Part shown: positions 31,673 through 44,152 of the stretch, piece after piece
Layout: the number at the start of each line of letters is the position of its first letter
Numbering within the stretch: position 1 is the first letter of the stretch
DNA from: Closterium sp. Naga37s-1
Lineage: Eukaryota > Streptophyta > Zygnematophyceae > Desmidiales > Closteriaceae
Assembly: GCA_947471745.1 (NCBI GenBank)
Contig: CANJKZ010000922.1
Location: forward strand, 1,949,001-2,013,000
Length of the DNA stretch: 64,000 nucleotides
Reading direction: 5' to 3'
Translations under genes and position numbers: made by a program
The notes under the pieces: generated by a model
Seen by the model: only the letters and a program-made list of their open reading frames with translations
The model's database searches: none
Told to the model about the DNA's origin: nothing

Positions 31673-34600
31673 CCGTAATATCCCGGATAGTAGCGCATAT
31701 GCGCTTATAATAAATTATTATTTTTTAGGGGGGCGCTTATAATTGAGTAACGGCCATAAGCGCCGGCGCTTTTATAAAGGCAAAAATGAATTTCTCTGTA
31801 AAGGATATCATTCTAAAGCCGTGAATAAGGCGAATACAACACTGTACCATGCACGCGGGGTCGTGCATGGAATGACGTCGAAACTTGCCGCGGTTCGATT
31901 TCCCACCGCACAAAACCCGTCCCGGTGCAACGCACCTGCCAGCGCTGATGCAAAACCTGCAGTGCGGCCCAATCAGGTTGGCATGCGCTGCCAGGCAGGA
32001 GCATCTCGGCAGAACCATCCAGAACGTGATGGAATCTGCCGTGCCAGCGCAGCATGGATGGTGCCCCCAACCCTCCTCTGCGGGTTGGGGCAGGGGTGTA
32101 CTCGTCTCTCATCGACGAGGACCCCGAGCCGCAAACCAGAAGGGGTCCCCTTCAATCTCCCATTTCAACACCCAGGGTTGCAGTTTTTTATTCAGTCTTC
32201 TTTTTCTCGCCTGCCTGGCTGCGGAAGCCATGGCGGAATTCACAGGCACTCATTTTCTCTTCAAGAAAAAACCTTCTAGTAGGCCCGCGTACCGTGTTAC
32301 AGCTGACGGGTGGTATAGCCGCATACCTCCAGACCCTCCAGAGCCACCACAGCCTCCTGTGCCGCCTGCTCCTCCGGCTCCTCCAGTGCCTCCGACTCCC
32401 CCTGCTCCTCCTGTTCCTCCTGTTCCTCCGTGTCCGGTGGCCCCTCGCATCGACAACCACCGCGTGCTCACGCTCCTGCTCCCATCGGCGTTCGACGAGT
32501 ATCTGTCGGAACCGGATTATGACAAGGGCCCCGATGTTGACGTACCCGCTCCAGCGCCAGCACCACGTTGGGGCCAGCCATAAGATTTCACGTGGGACGA
32601 ATATGCAGTCGGCGCTGACGACGACGTGCAAGACGCCGAGGAAGATTGGCGTGCTGAGGGCGACGCCGACGCCGAGGATGGCACTGAGGCCAACACCGAG
32701 GCCGCTACTGAGGCCGGCACTGCTGAGGATGTGTTTCCCGAGGGTGCGCCGAGCGGTGACGACGACGACGGCGTCGAATACTGGTCACGCGATGGCCTCC
32801 CCGAGAAACTCCCGATACCAAATTATCCTCCACGTAATCGAAAGCGACCTCACCCTTCTTCACAGAACCGTGATTCTCGCCCCCCCTCTCCCAGGCACAA
32901 GCCCAACGACCACAAGCGTCAGGCCTATACTGCCGCCGAGAAGTTGAAGTGGGTCGCGCAGCTGGATGTGGCGGTGTCGGTGCGCGCTTTGGCTCGCGAG
33001 AGTGGCATCCACCGCAAGTGCCTCGCCAACTGGAAGCGTGCCGCTGATTTCCTCAAGGAAGCCCACTCTGCCAGGTGCCGCATGCACGGTCGCGGCAGGG
33101 CGTCGTGGTACCGCCCGATGGAGATTAAGGTGTATGAGCGACTGCTCGACTCGCGACGCAAGGGAACCGCGGTGTCCGTCGGCCGCCTGCAGGAGTGGTC
33201 CCGGGAGTTCATGAATTTTCTCTACCCCCTCGTGAAGTGGAAAGGGAGCCAACGGTGGTCGGACCGGTTCCGTCGGCAGTGGAATCTCAGCGTGCGAATG
33301 AAGACGAAGGTCGCCCAGAAAACCGCCGCCCGTAAGAATCATTTTTATTCTCTATGCCATGTGTATGCACTTGTTACTCACTAACCGTAACTGTGCTCAA
33401 CCGCAGATGTCGCGGAGCAATGCAAGAACTTCTGGCAATTCGTCCGTGACAAGCGTCGGGAGCGCGGCATCGAGACGACGTGGATTATCAACGCCGATCA
33501 GACGCCGCTGTGGCTGGAGATGCCCGCCACCACTACCGTCGATCAAACCGGTGTTCGGCCGGTGCCCATCAGGAGCGCAGGGTACCAGAAGGAGCGCGTG
33601 ACCATGATGTTGGCGTGCACGGCGGACGGGATGAAGCTGAGGCCGTGGGTTTTTTTCAAGCAGAAGACCGTGCCGAAAGGGGTGTTCCTGCCGGGTCAGT
33701 CATGATTCTTGTTTGTTTGCTTTACACCGGTCCTGTTTTTAAAGAGACTTACATAAGCTTGTTTTTTATGCAGATGTGGTCGTGTCGTGTCACGAGAACG
33801 GCTGGATGGATGCCAACGGCGTCATACAATGGCTTGAGGAGTGCGTCAAGCCATTTCTAAAGCCTGGGTTCGGGAGGCATGCGCGGAGCTCGATGGTCGT
33901 ACTGGACTCGTACCGCGGTCACCTCACTAAGGCCGTTAAGGAGAAGTTTCGCGAGCTCAACTGCGTGCCGGCGATCATCCCGTCTGGCTGCACGGCGGAG
34001 GTACAGCCCCTCGACGTCTCCATCAACAAGAGCTTTAAGGCGAGCGTTCGCCAGCAGTATCAGAAGTGGTTTCAGGAAGAAGGCCAAGAACAGCTAACCA
34101 GAGCAGGTACGGTAGCCACAAGAGTCTCTATCTTACCGTAGAAGATTTTCCCCCCTTTTGTTGCGCTAACTACCGGTATATATTGTGTGATTCTGTTGGT
34201 ACAGGGAACTTGAAGAAGCCACCCCCAGAGGTGGTCGTGAGGTGGATCTCACGGGCTTGGAAAGCAGTGCCCGCCGACCTCATCAAGCGCGCCTTCCTCA
34301 CCTGTGGCATCAGCAACGCGCTTGACGGCAGTGAGGACGGCCTTGCCATGGCGCACAGGCGGAGCCAGGTGACCGCGGAGGTGGATGTCGATGACTCCAT
34401 CATCGCCGATGGCTTCTTTGGCAACAACTGCCATGAGCCAGAATCCGACGAGGAGGAGTAGATTTTCTAGGTAGAGATGCTAAACTTTGCAATATGTAGT
34501 TAGATAAAAATGTCAGTGATGATGTTGTAGGTGTAAAGTTAGCATGCTCCTTAGTGATAATTAGAGATGTTTTTTTTGTAATGAGTTTTCCACAACGTGG

Positions 34601-34733
34601 AAAGGTGCGCTTATAATAAGTACACCCACTACAGGGGGGGCGCTTATAATCGAGTTCCGGCCATAAGCACCATGCTCCAGATAGAAGCGACGGCGCCCTT
34701 AATCGGACGGCGCCTATATCCGGGGCCATACGG
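31673..34733 (+). mobile_element. pogo-like DNA transposon, near-complete copy
   Basis: The TIRs CCGTAATATCCCGGATAG at left and the inverse of CCGTATGGCCCCGGATAT at right (ending 34733) are flanked by AA (probably decayed TA) and TA. It lies head-to-head with the deleted copy, the two sharing a single dinucleotide junction. GCGCATATGCGCTTATAA-type palindromic words lie just inside the ends, as candidate transposase-binding sites. It encodes the four-exon transposase listed separately. Confidence 0.88.
32230..34461 (+). CDS. pogo-like transposase, four exons, one in-frame stop
   Basis: Exons 32230-33331, 33407-33694, 33774-34106, 34205-34461 join in phase (660 codons). N-terminus: MAEFTGTHFLF, then a Pro-rich run and an acidic stretch. 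Residues about 232-272 form a helix-turn-helix (AEKLKWVAQLDVAV... ESGIHRKCLANWK), followed by a CENP-B-type second DNA-binding helix region (about 285-325). The catalytic residues fit DD35D: Asp398 in IINADQTPLW, Asp508 in VVLDSYRGHL, Asp544 in VQPLDVSINKSF. A TAA at codon 118 (32581-32583) interrupts the frame; the deleted sister copy has a Glu codon there. The protein is therefore interrupted unless the start is internal (Met133). Confidence 0.85.
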
Positions 34734-34828
34734 TATGTCTTATCTTATTCACTAGAAAAAATGCTTGGGTTGTCTTGTATTTGGGACGGTTTAGGGTGTC
34801 TTATAAGTCTCATAAATGGACAAAGAAC

Positions 34829-35187
34829 TGTCAAAGTAATGAACGAGAATGAATGAACTAGCAATAAGTTGGGTACAAGTACTAACCCTAATTGGGTTGT
34901 ACCCCTTATGGGCTACGGGCCGATGGGGCCGGGCATGGGCTAGGGACGGGGCCGGGCGCTGGGGTCGACGGGTCGCGAGCTAGGGGTCGACGGGCCTAGG
35001 GGGGGTTACTAGCAGCGTAGCAGGTGGTGGGCCCAAGGAACCTGCTCTGATTCCATGTCAAAGTAACGAACGAGAATGAATGAACTAGCAATGAGTTGGG
35101 TACAAGTACTAACCCTAATTGGGTTGTACCCCTTATGGGCTACCCCACTACAGCCTACACAAATGTATAAGCTATAATGTTCTTACA
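34829..35187 (-). mobile_element. Miniature copia derivative H
   Basis: A 359-bp unit: partial LTR (34829-34916), GC-rich leader (34917-35043), primer site in inverse (35044-35055), complete 132-bp LTR (35056-35187). A perfect 5-bp duplication AGAAC flanks it on both sides. No coding part remains. The LTR belongs to the A/D clade. Confidence 0.85.
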
Positions 35188-35274
35188 AGAACCATTTAGA
35201 AGATACCCCTTCGTTATAAGATTACCCCTAAACCCTACTACGGTATTGTTTAGAAGACACTGCTTTAACTCGTA
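35188..35274. other. Short spacer, nothing recognised
   Basis: AT-balanced DNA between H and G; no feature seen. Confidence 0.4.
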
Positions 35275-37008
35275 TGTCAAACTGTGTTTGTATGCTCTAG
35301 ACTGTAGTGGGGCATACTCTAGTGAGTACAACCCCTTAGGGTTTCCTACTTGTACTCACAACCCTAATCAATGCACATCACTTCTTTGACATGGTTTCGG
35401 AGTAGATCTTGGTTAGGACCGATTTTTTTATGGCCCACCATATTCGTTCCGCTCTGCCCGGTAGTTACTTTTTTTTTCTTGCCCGGCCTGTCGTTTCTGC
35501 CCTGCCCAGTACGCCGTCACGCTGCTGCCCTGCCCTGCCTGCGCGCTACCGCGCTGCCTCGTGCGCCCGCCTGCCTGCTGCTCGTGCTGCCCGCCTGCTG
35601 CTCGCGCCGCCCACTTGCTGCCTGCACGCTGCCCGTGCGCTACCCGCGTGCCAGCGCGCCCCGCTGCCCAGCGTGCCAGCACGCCCCGCTGCCCAGCGCG
35701 CCAGCGCGCCCCGCTGCCCAGCGCGCCAGCGCGCCCCACTGCCCAGCGCGCCAGCGCGCCCCGCTGCCCAACGCGCCAGCGCGCCCTGCTGCCCTACGTC
35801 CCGCGCGCACCGCCAACTGCCGCTGCCGCCTTTGGCTACTGCTACTGCTCCTACCAGTGCTGCCACTGCACCTACTGTTCTAGCTACCGCCACTGCAGTC
35901 GCTACTTCAGCTCTTCCGCCGCTTCTGCTGACTGACACTGCCTACCATGGCCACTATCACTGTCCTACGTCAGCGACAGCCGAGTGTGCATGAGTCTCTC
36001 TCGCCGCAGCAGCTTTGCGAGTGGGCTATCTGGTGGGGCAGCCCCGGTGGCAGAGCTTGCCGTGCTCGTCGACGGAAGCCGCTTTCACCACAGCAGCATC
36101 GTGAGTGGGTTGTCCAGGGGGGCTGCCCCGGTGGCGGAGCCTGGGCTGCTACTACTGGAGGTACCTGTGAGTCTGCTTCTGCTGGTAGTGCCGCTGGTAG
36201 ACGCGGAGCTTCTGGGGGTGGACAGCAGCAGTAGCAGCGTCCGCCGGAGACTCTCTCTCCCTGTAGCAGCTTCGTGAGTGGGCTGTCCGGTGGGGCAGCC
36301 CCGGTGGCGGAGGGTTTCGGAGTACTCGTACTGGGGGTGTAGAGGAACTGGAGCCGTAGAGGCTGCTAGTCTTGGTGCTTTTGACTCACCTAGCATAGGT
36401 GCAGAGCCTGAGGAGGCCTTGCACACTTTTACTCTCAACTCAGGCGCGTCTCGTTGCTTCTTCTGCGACAGCACCACAGTCACACCGCTCACAGTCCCTG
36501 TCCCTGTCACACTGGCCGACCCCTCCGGGGGGCTGGTAGTCATGTGTGGCGCTACTGTTCTCCCTTGCACGGCGGCTTCTTCCGGCCTCCTCACAGGTCT
36601 CCACCTCCCCTCGTTCACTAAGAACTTGGTGGCTACCTCTGTCCTCCAGGACCAGTGGGTCACTGTCACCTAGCATGGAGGCGAGCTAGTGGCGATCTGT
36701 ACGGACTCGCGCACTGGTGAGCACCTCGCCACGTTCACTCGAAGGCCTGGATCTGGCCTGTACACAGTGACCACTGAGTCAGCACTGGTACCCCTCCTTG
36801 CCACGCCTGCGTGGCATGCACTCCCGACTCCTTGTGTCTGGTCTCCCCAGGTCCCTGCCCTTGCTTCCGAGGTCGCTTGCGCCGCCCTGCCTTCCCTGCG
36901 TCGAGGGGCGGCAGCGCGCCGCTCCTCACTCCTCGTTTCCTCCTACCACTGCTCCTCTGCAGACCCTGCATATGGACGTGTGGGGCAGGCCCCTAGATTC
37001 GTTTTGGG
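35275..37008 (+). mobile_element. Ty1/copia remnant G
   Basis: A 117-bp LTR (35275-35391) is followed by a primer-site-like sequence, a GC-rich CCAGCGCGCC minisatellite leader (about 35640-35790), parts of gag, protease-region wording near 36440, and the GAG-pre-integrase and integrase start near 36800-36990. It stops before the integrase core; no right LTR is present. It is broken several times and older than C, which sits immediately to its right. A related LTR piece lies at 52304-52402. Confidence 0.75.
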
Positions 37009-37030
37009 GCACGCTGATCGATCAGCGTGC
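37009..37030. repeat. Perfect 22-bp palindrome
   Basis: The half-site GCACGCTGATC is followed directly by its reverse complement. It lies between remnant G and element C, 7 bp before C's target duplication. Confidence 0.8.
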
Positions 37031-37041
37031 ACCCCTCGTGG

Positions 37042-37169
37042 TATCAAACATTAATCACATAGCCTATCTAGGCTGTAGTGGGGTAGACACTATGGCGTAC
37101 AGTTTCCTAGGGTTTCATATTTGTACCCAACTCATTTCCTAGTCAATCACTCATTCCTGTATTTTCACA
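37042..37169 (+). repeat. 5' LTR of copia C
   Basis: 128 bp, followed by a perfect primer site TGGTATCAGAGC. Confidence 0.9.
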
Positions 37170-37259
37170 TGGTATCAGAGCGGGTTCCCTAGTGGGACCG
37201 TTCCTTCCTAAGGGCCCACCGTTGAATTTTTTTTTCCCAACCTGCCCGAAGCGCGCTTC

Positions 37260-37870
37260 GCGCTCTGCCCTGCCCCACCCTTTCGCGGCCCCTTAGCGGC
37301 CTGCCCTGCCCTTTGCGGCCCCTACCCGGCCCCTACGCGGCCCCTTCGCGGCCCCTTCGCGGCCCCCTTAGCGGCCCCTTCGTGGCCCCCTTAGCGGCCC
37401 CTTCGCGGCCCCGTCGCGGCCCCGTAGCGGCCCCGTAGCGGCCCCGTCGCGGCCCTGCCACGTCGCCTGTCGCGGCCCTGTCGCGGCCCCGTCGCGACCC
37501 CGTCACAGCCCCGCCCCGGCCCTGTCCCGTCGCCTATCGCGGCCCCGTCGCGGCCCCGTCGCGGCCCTGCCCCGGCCCTGCCTCGTCGCCTGTCGCGGCC
37601 TCGCCCCGGCCTCGCCCCGGACCTGCCCCGTCGCCCGTCGCGGCCCTGTCGCGGCCCCGCCGTGGCACTGCCCCGTCGCCTGTTGCCGCCCCGTCGCGGC
37701 CCTGCCCCGGCCCTGCCCCGTCGCCAGTCGCGGCCCCGCCTCGGCCCTGCCCCGTCGCCAGTTGCGGCCCCGTCGCGGCCCCGCCCCGGCCCTGCCCCGT
37801 GGCCAGTCGCGGCCCCGCCCCGGCCCTGCCCCGTCGCCAGTCGCGGCCCCGTCGCGGCCTCCCACCTGCA
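37260..37870 (+). repeat. Minisatellite leader of copia C
   Basis: Repeats of CGGCCCCGTCGCGGCCC and variants between primer site and gag. Confidence 0.85.
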
Positions 37871-40800
37871 GCCGCTGAGTTGCGGCCCTGACCCTGCCGG
37901 AGCACCACGGCCCTGCCCCACCAGTCGCGGCCGCCTACTCAACTGCCCCTGGTAAGAGCACTGCCGAGCCGCGCTGCCCTGCCTAGCCGCGCCGCTTAGC
38001 CGAGTCGCACTGCTGCTGCTACTGCTAGCCTACTGCTGCTACTGTCATGGCTAGTCCCACTGTTCTTAACTTTGATGCTGAGGGTCGAGCGGTCGACTTT
38101 GAGGTCTGGATAGATGATCTGCAGCTTTTCCTACAGTGCGATAGCAAGGATGGTCTCTCACTGTTCGATCTCACGTCTGGCGCCTCTACTGCCCCTGCTG
38201 CTGATGCTGACAGTACTGTTCGCTCGCAGTGGACCACGCGCGATGCTGCTGCCCGCCTTGCTGTGCGTAGTCACCTGCCGTCTACTGAGCGCGCGCACTT
38301 TAGTCAGTACAAGAGTGCTAAGACTCTGTACGACGCTGTAGTTGCACGCTACTCTTCCCCTGCCACTGCTGCCCTTAGCCGCCTCATGCTACCGTACCTG
38401 TTCCCTGACCTCGCCGCTTTTGCCACAGTCGCTGACCTCATTACACACCTCCGCACTAGTGACACCCGCTACCGCGCTGCGCTTCCTGCTGAGTTCTGCG
38501 CCAAGAACCCACTCCCCATGTACATCACCCTCTACTACCTAGTCACCCGACTCCCTGACACCCTTCGCTCGGTCAGGGACCACTTCCTCTCTCTTTGCCC
38601 CACCACACTCACCGTTGACCTCCTCGAGGAGCACCTCCTTGCAGCAGAGTCTAGTATTACCGCTGTAGGAGCCTCTCGTGGTGACCCCCGTACCCCTTTC
38701 TTTGAGGGGTGCTCCCCCATTCCCCTTTTGCCCTCCGTTGCCTCTGCTGCTGCTGTCGACCTGGTTGGCACCGAGTCGGTCAGCGCTGCGTCTGCTCCTA
38801 GCGGGAGGCGCCGCAACGGCAAGGGCAAGGGGGGCAAGGGCGCTGGAGGAGGTGGCGGGGGAGGCGGTAGTGGCGGTGGAGGCGGAGGAGGGGGTGGGGG
38901 TGGGGGTGGTGGCAGAGGTGGGGGCTTCGGTGGCAGCGGTGGAGGTGGAGGCGGCGGTGGCGGTGGCGGTTGGGGTGGAGGCAGCGGAGGCGGTGGTGGC
39001 GGAGGTGGAGCTGGTCGAGGCGGAGCTGTGCAGCGGGGACCCCAGCACCAGCCACGCTCTCGTGAGACCCCGTCGCCCCAGCAGCTTCGTGAGTGGTACG
39101 CAGGGCGCCAGGGGTCTGGGGGTGCTGGTCCCTGTGCCTACGTCCTGCGCACCGGCGACCGCACTGGAGAGCAGTGTGGCGGCCTGCACACCACCCAGCG
39201 CTGCTTCGGCCGCCTGACAGACGCCTGGCGTACCCAGTTCCCTGACGCCACTGAGATCCCTCGCTGGGGTGATCTGCTCAGGTCGGGTGTAGCTATCTTT
39301 GATCTTGATTTTGATGCTATTCTTGCTGCCATGTATGCTGTGTCTATTAGTGCTGAGGGTGACTGTTACGTGTGTGTTCCGCCTGACCCGGGCATTGAGG
39401 CTGCTGCTCTAGGTGCTAGTGAGTCTGCTGCTCTAGGTGCTCGTGAGTCTGCTGCTCTAGGTACTAGTGCGTCTGCTCTCTCAGGTACCGCGTCGGCTCA
39501 GGTTTTGCACACCTTCACCCTCGACTCGGGTGCTTCCCGCTCCTTCTTTCGAGACCGCACCACCCTTACGCCGCTCAGTCGGCCGGTTGCGGTCTCCCTG
39601 GCAGACCCCTCTGGGGGTCCTGTTCTTGCTCACTAATCCACTGTCCTCCCGTGTCCGGCGGCCCCGTCAGGCTCCCTGTCCGGTCTCTACCTCCCCTCGT
39701 TCTCTACGAACTTGGTGAGTGGTGCTGACCTTCAGGATGGAGGGGTTGACCAGTTCACTCCTGCGAGTCAGCGAGTGACCCACTGCACGTGTGCTCGGAC
39801 GGGCCGCCACTTGGCCACGTTTACCCGTCGACCGGGGTCGAGCCTGTACACACTGACCACAGAGTCTCCTCCGGTTGCTGCGTCTGGTCAGGTAGCTGCG
39901 TCGAGTCAGGTGATTGCTGCAGCGTCTCGGTCAGGTCCTGAGTCTGCCCCCTGCTCGTGTCGCCTCCTGTCCCACCAGACCCTCCTCTGGCACCACCGCC
40001 TTGGTCACCCCTCCTTGCCTCATCTCCGAGGCATGGCCTCCCGTGTCCTTGTCTCTGGTCTCCCCCGGTCCCTCCCTCCCCTTCCCCCGGGGCCTGCCCC
40101 TACCTGCGTTCCCTGCGTTGAGGGGCGGCAGCGCGCCGCTCCTCACTCCTCCGAGTTTCCTCCGACAGAGGCTCCGCTGCAGACTCTTCACATGGACGTG
40201 TGGGGCCCAGCCCGCGTCCGTGGACAGGGTCACGAGCGTTACTTCCTGCTGGTGGTTGACGACTTCTCGCGTTACACCTCAGTCTTCCCCTTGCGCCGCA
40301 AGGATGAGGTCACTGAGGTGTTGATCGACTGGATCCGCGTTGCTCGTCTCCAGCTCAGAGAGCGTTTCGGCTCGGACTTTCCTGTTCTGCGTCTGCACTC
40401 AGACAGAGGTGGAGAGTTTTCCTCCGACCTTCTGCGAGCCTTCTGTCGTGCGGAGGGCATCCGCCAGACGTTCACGCTTCCGGCCTCTCCACAGCAAAAT
40501 GGGATTGCTGAGCGCCACATTGGCATGGTCATGGACGTCGCTCGTACGTCCATGATCCATGCGGCTGCTCCCCATTTTCTGTGGCCGTTCGCGGTTCAGT
40601 ACGCGGCGCATCAGATCAACCTTCAGCCCCGGGTCTCCATGCCGGAGACCTCCCCTACTTTGCGGTGGACGGGGAAGGTTGGCGATGCGTCTGCGTTCCG
40701 TGTCTGGGGATCTCGAGCTTTCGTCCGTGACTTGTCTGCGGACAAGCTGTCCTCCCGTGCTGTTCCTTGCGTCTTCCTCGGCTTCCCCCCTCACGCGCCT

Positions 40801-43800
40801 GGTTGGCAGTTTTACCACCCCACCTCGCGTCATGTTCTGTCCTCCCAGGACGTCACGTTTGACGAGTCGGTTCCGTACTACCGTCTCTTCCCCTACCGCG
40901 CTGCCCCCCTCCCCCCCCCGCCGCTCTTCCTCACGCCCGGTCCCCCCCCGGTAGACCCCCTCCCCCCTCAGGGTTCTGCCCCCTCAGGTGTGTCCCAGGT
41001 AGACGCAGTCGAGCCTGTCGAGGTAGCTGTTGACTCTGGTGCTTCTCGGGGTGCTGAGCCTGAGCGTGCGGAGCCTGGGGGTGCTGGGTCTGGGGGTGCT
41101 GAGCCTGAGCGTGCGGAGCCTGGGGGTGCTGGGTCTAGGGGTGCTGAGCTTGGGGTTGCTGAGAGTGGGGGTGCGGAGCCTGACGGTGCTGGACCTGGAG
41201 GTCCTTCTGGTGCTTTGTCCCGGCGGGAGCTACCCTCTCCACAGGAGCTGCGCGAGTGGTTTGCTCGGCGCTGGAGCCGTGCTGCTGGAGCTGGTGGTGC
41301 TGCCGGTGCTGGAGGTTCTACTGCTGCTGGGGGTGCTGGAGCCACGGGTCCCGGAGGTGCTCGTACTGGAGGTACTGGAGCTGCTGGGCCTGGTGGTGCT
41401 ACTGGTGCTGGGGCTACTGGCGGAGCTGGAGCTGGTAGTGCTGCTGGAGTAGGTGCTACTGGAGGTACTGGAGCCGGAGCTACTGCGTCTTCCGGTGGTC
41501 CTACTGGAGCTGGAGCTGTTGGAGGTACTGGAGCTGGAGGTGGTGCTGGAGCCGGTGCTCCTGTGGGTGCTGGAGTTGGCGCTACTGGAGCTGCTAGAGG
41601 TGCTGCTGGTGCTGGTGGTGCTGCTAGAGTTGGCGCTGACGCTGGGGGTACTGGTGCTGTCTCTGCTGGTTCTGGAGGCGCTGCGCGGTCGCGGCCGTAC
41701 TTCGTTCCGCTCCTTGAGCAGGTGCTTGGTCTTCCACCTTCTTCTGGTCCTACTCCCTCCTTAGAGTGTCCACCGCCTGTCCAGTCCGAGTCACAGTTAC
41801 AGCTGGCCTCCCCTCTGCCTGCTCCTTCTCCCTACGCTGGTCCTACTGGAGGTCTTGCTGAGCGTCGTGAGCCTGAGTCGCGTCCTGCGTCACCTGTTCG
41901 TGCTGCTCGCACTAGTCGTCGCGTTCCACGTCAGCGTCCTCCTGCGGTCCCGGGCACGCATCAGATGGCACTGCGTCCTTCCACTGCGCCGCAGCGTGTC
42001 CCTTTGCCGTCTCCTCCAGAGTCCTCTCTTCCTACTCTTGCTGACCCGGAGTCTGACTCCCTTCGTGCTGCCAGTCCTACTGCCACGCGTTTCCTAGCCA
42101 CTGTTGTCACTGACCCTTCCTTTGAGTCCACTGCTGCGTCTGCCTTAGTTGCCGAGCTTGTCGACTTCGCTGCTCACTGTCGTCTAGACTACGCCGCTAG
42201 TCTTGTTGTTGAGTCTGAGTCTGTCTGTCCTCCGTCCGTCGGGGGTGAGTGTGCTCTTAGCACGGACGTCCTTGAGGACAGGCAGGAGGAGTTCCAGTGT
42301 TTTGCTGCTGCTTTACCTCATCTCGTGTCCATGCTGCTTGCCCCTGAGGGAGACCCGGATGCACCAGACATCCCGACCCCGCGCTCTTACGCAGAGGCGA
42401 TAGAGGGTCCATACTCCTCTCACTGGCAGTCAGCCATGGACGCAGAGATGGCTTCCTGGAAGTCCACAGGCACCTACGTCGACGAGGTTCCCCCACTTGG
42501 GGCGAACATCGTCAGTGGCATATGGATTTTCAGGGTGAAGCGGCCGCCGGGTTCTCCGCCTGTCTTCAAGGCGCGTTACGTGGCTCGAGGCTTCAGTCAG
42601 CGGCAGGGAGTTGACTACTTTCAGACCTTCTCCCCGACCCCGAAGATGACCACTCTTCGGGTTCTGCTGCACGTCGCTGCTCAGCGTGACTACGAGCTTC
42701 ACTCTCTTGACTTCAGCACTGCTTTCCTACAGGGCAGCCTGCACGAGGAGATCTGGCTGCGCCGCCCACCTGGCTTCACTGGGTCGTTTCCTCCTGGTAC
42801 CTAGTGGAGCCTCCGGCGGCCAGTCTACGGTCTCCGCCAGGCGCCCCGTGAGTGGCACGACACACTGAGGACTACGCTTGCGGCTCTTGGTTTTGCTCCT
42901 TCTACTGCTGACCCGTCGCTGTTTCTTCGCACCGACACGCTGCCGCCGTTCTACATCCTCGTGTACGTCGACGACTTGGTGTTTGCTACGGCTGACACTG
43001 CTGGACTCGCCCACGTGAAGTCCGAGCTGCAGAAGAGACACACGTGCACAGACCTGGGTGAACTGTGCAGCTATCTTGGCTTGCAGATCACCCGGGACAA
43101 AGCACGGCGCACCATTACCCTGACTCAGTCATACATGGTGCAGCAGGTCCTTCAGCGCTTCGACTTCACGTACTCCTCGCCTCAGGCCACTCCTCTGTCT
43201 ACTCGCCACTCGCTCTCAGCTCTGCCTTCGGATGAGTCCGTAGAGTCGAGTGGCCGTACCTAGAGCTTGTTGGCTGCCTCATGTACCTGATGACCTGCAC
43301 TCGACCTGACCTGGCATACCCTCTTAGCATCTTGGCACGCTATGTTGCTCCTGGCAGACACCGACCAGAGCACATGGCTGCAGCGAAGAGGGTATTGCGC
43401 TACTTGTGCAGTACGTCGGGCATGGGGCTCGTGCTTGGAGGGCGGAGTCTAGTGGTCCTCACTGGTCACGCAGACGCTTCTTGGGTTGACGACCTGGCTA
43501 CTCAGCGGTCGTCACAGGGTTACACCTTCAGCCTTGGTTCCGATTCTGTTTCGTGGCGGTCTACCCGCTCGTCTTCTGTTCTCAGCTCCAGCTGTGAGGC
43601 TGAGATCTACGCAGGGGCCATGGCTGCACAGGAGTTACGCTGGCTCACCTACCTGCTGACTGACCTGGGAGAGCCGCCTCGTTCTCCTCCAGTTCTGTAC
43701 GTAGACAACAAGGCCATGTTGGCCTTGTGTCGGGAGCACAGACTGGAGCACAGAACGAAGCACATTGCTCTTCGCTACTTCCTTGCTCGTGAGCTGCAGC

Positions 43801-44152
43801 AGCGTGGTCAGCTGCGCCTTGCTTACGTGGCCTCTCAGGCCAACACTGCTGATATCTTCACCAAGGCACTTCAGCCTTGTGATCATCAGCGCTTCTGTAC
43901 TATGCTAGGTCTTGTGCCTACTTGGCCTCACTTGCTTACCTCTTGACTTTACTTGTACTGTGATCTATATATATACCTGCACTTACTTGTTTACTTCTTA
44001 TATATAATCCTGCATGTGAACTGGCCTTGTGGCCTTTGAACCTGTGCTCGGAATGTGTGGTGACGTTGTGATCCACCCTGAGCTTGCTTTGCTTTGTTTT
44101 GCTTGACTGGTCTTGTGACCCCTTGTTCTCCCCCACTTTGCCTATGGGGATG

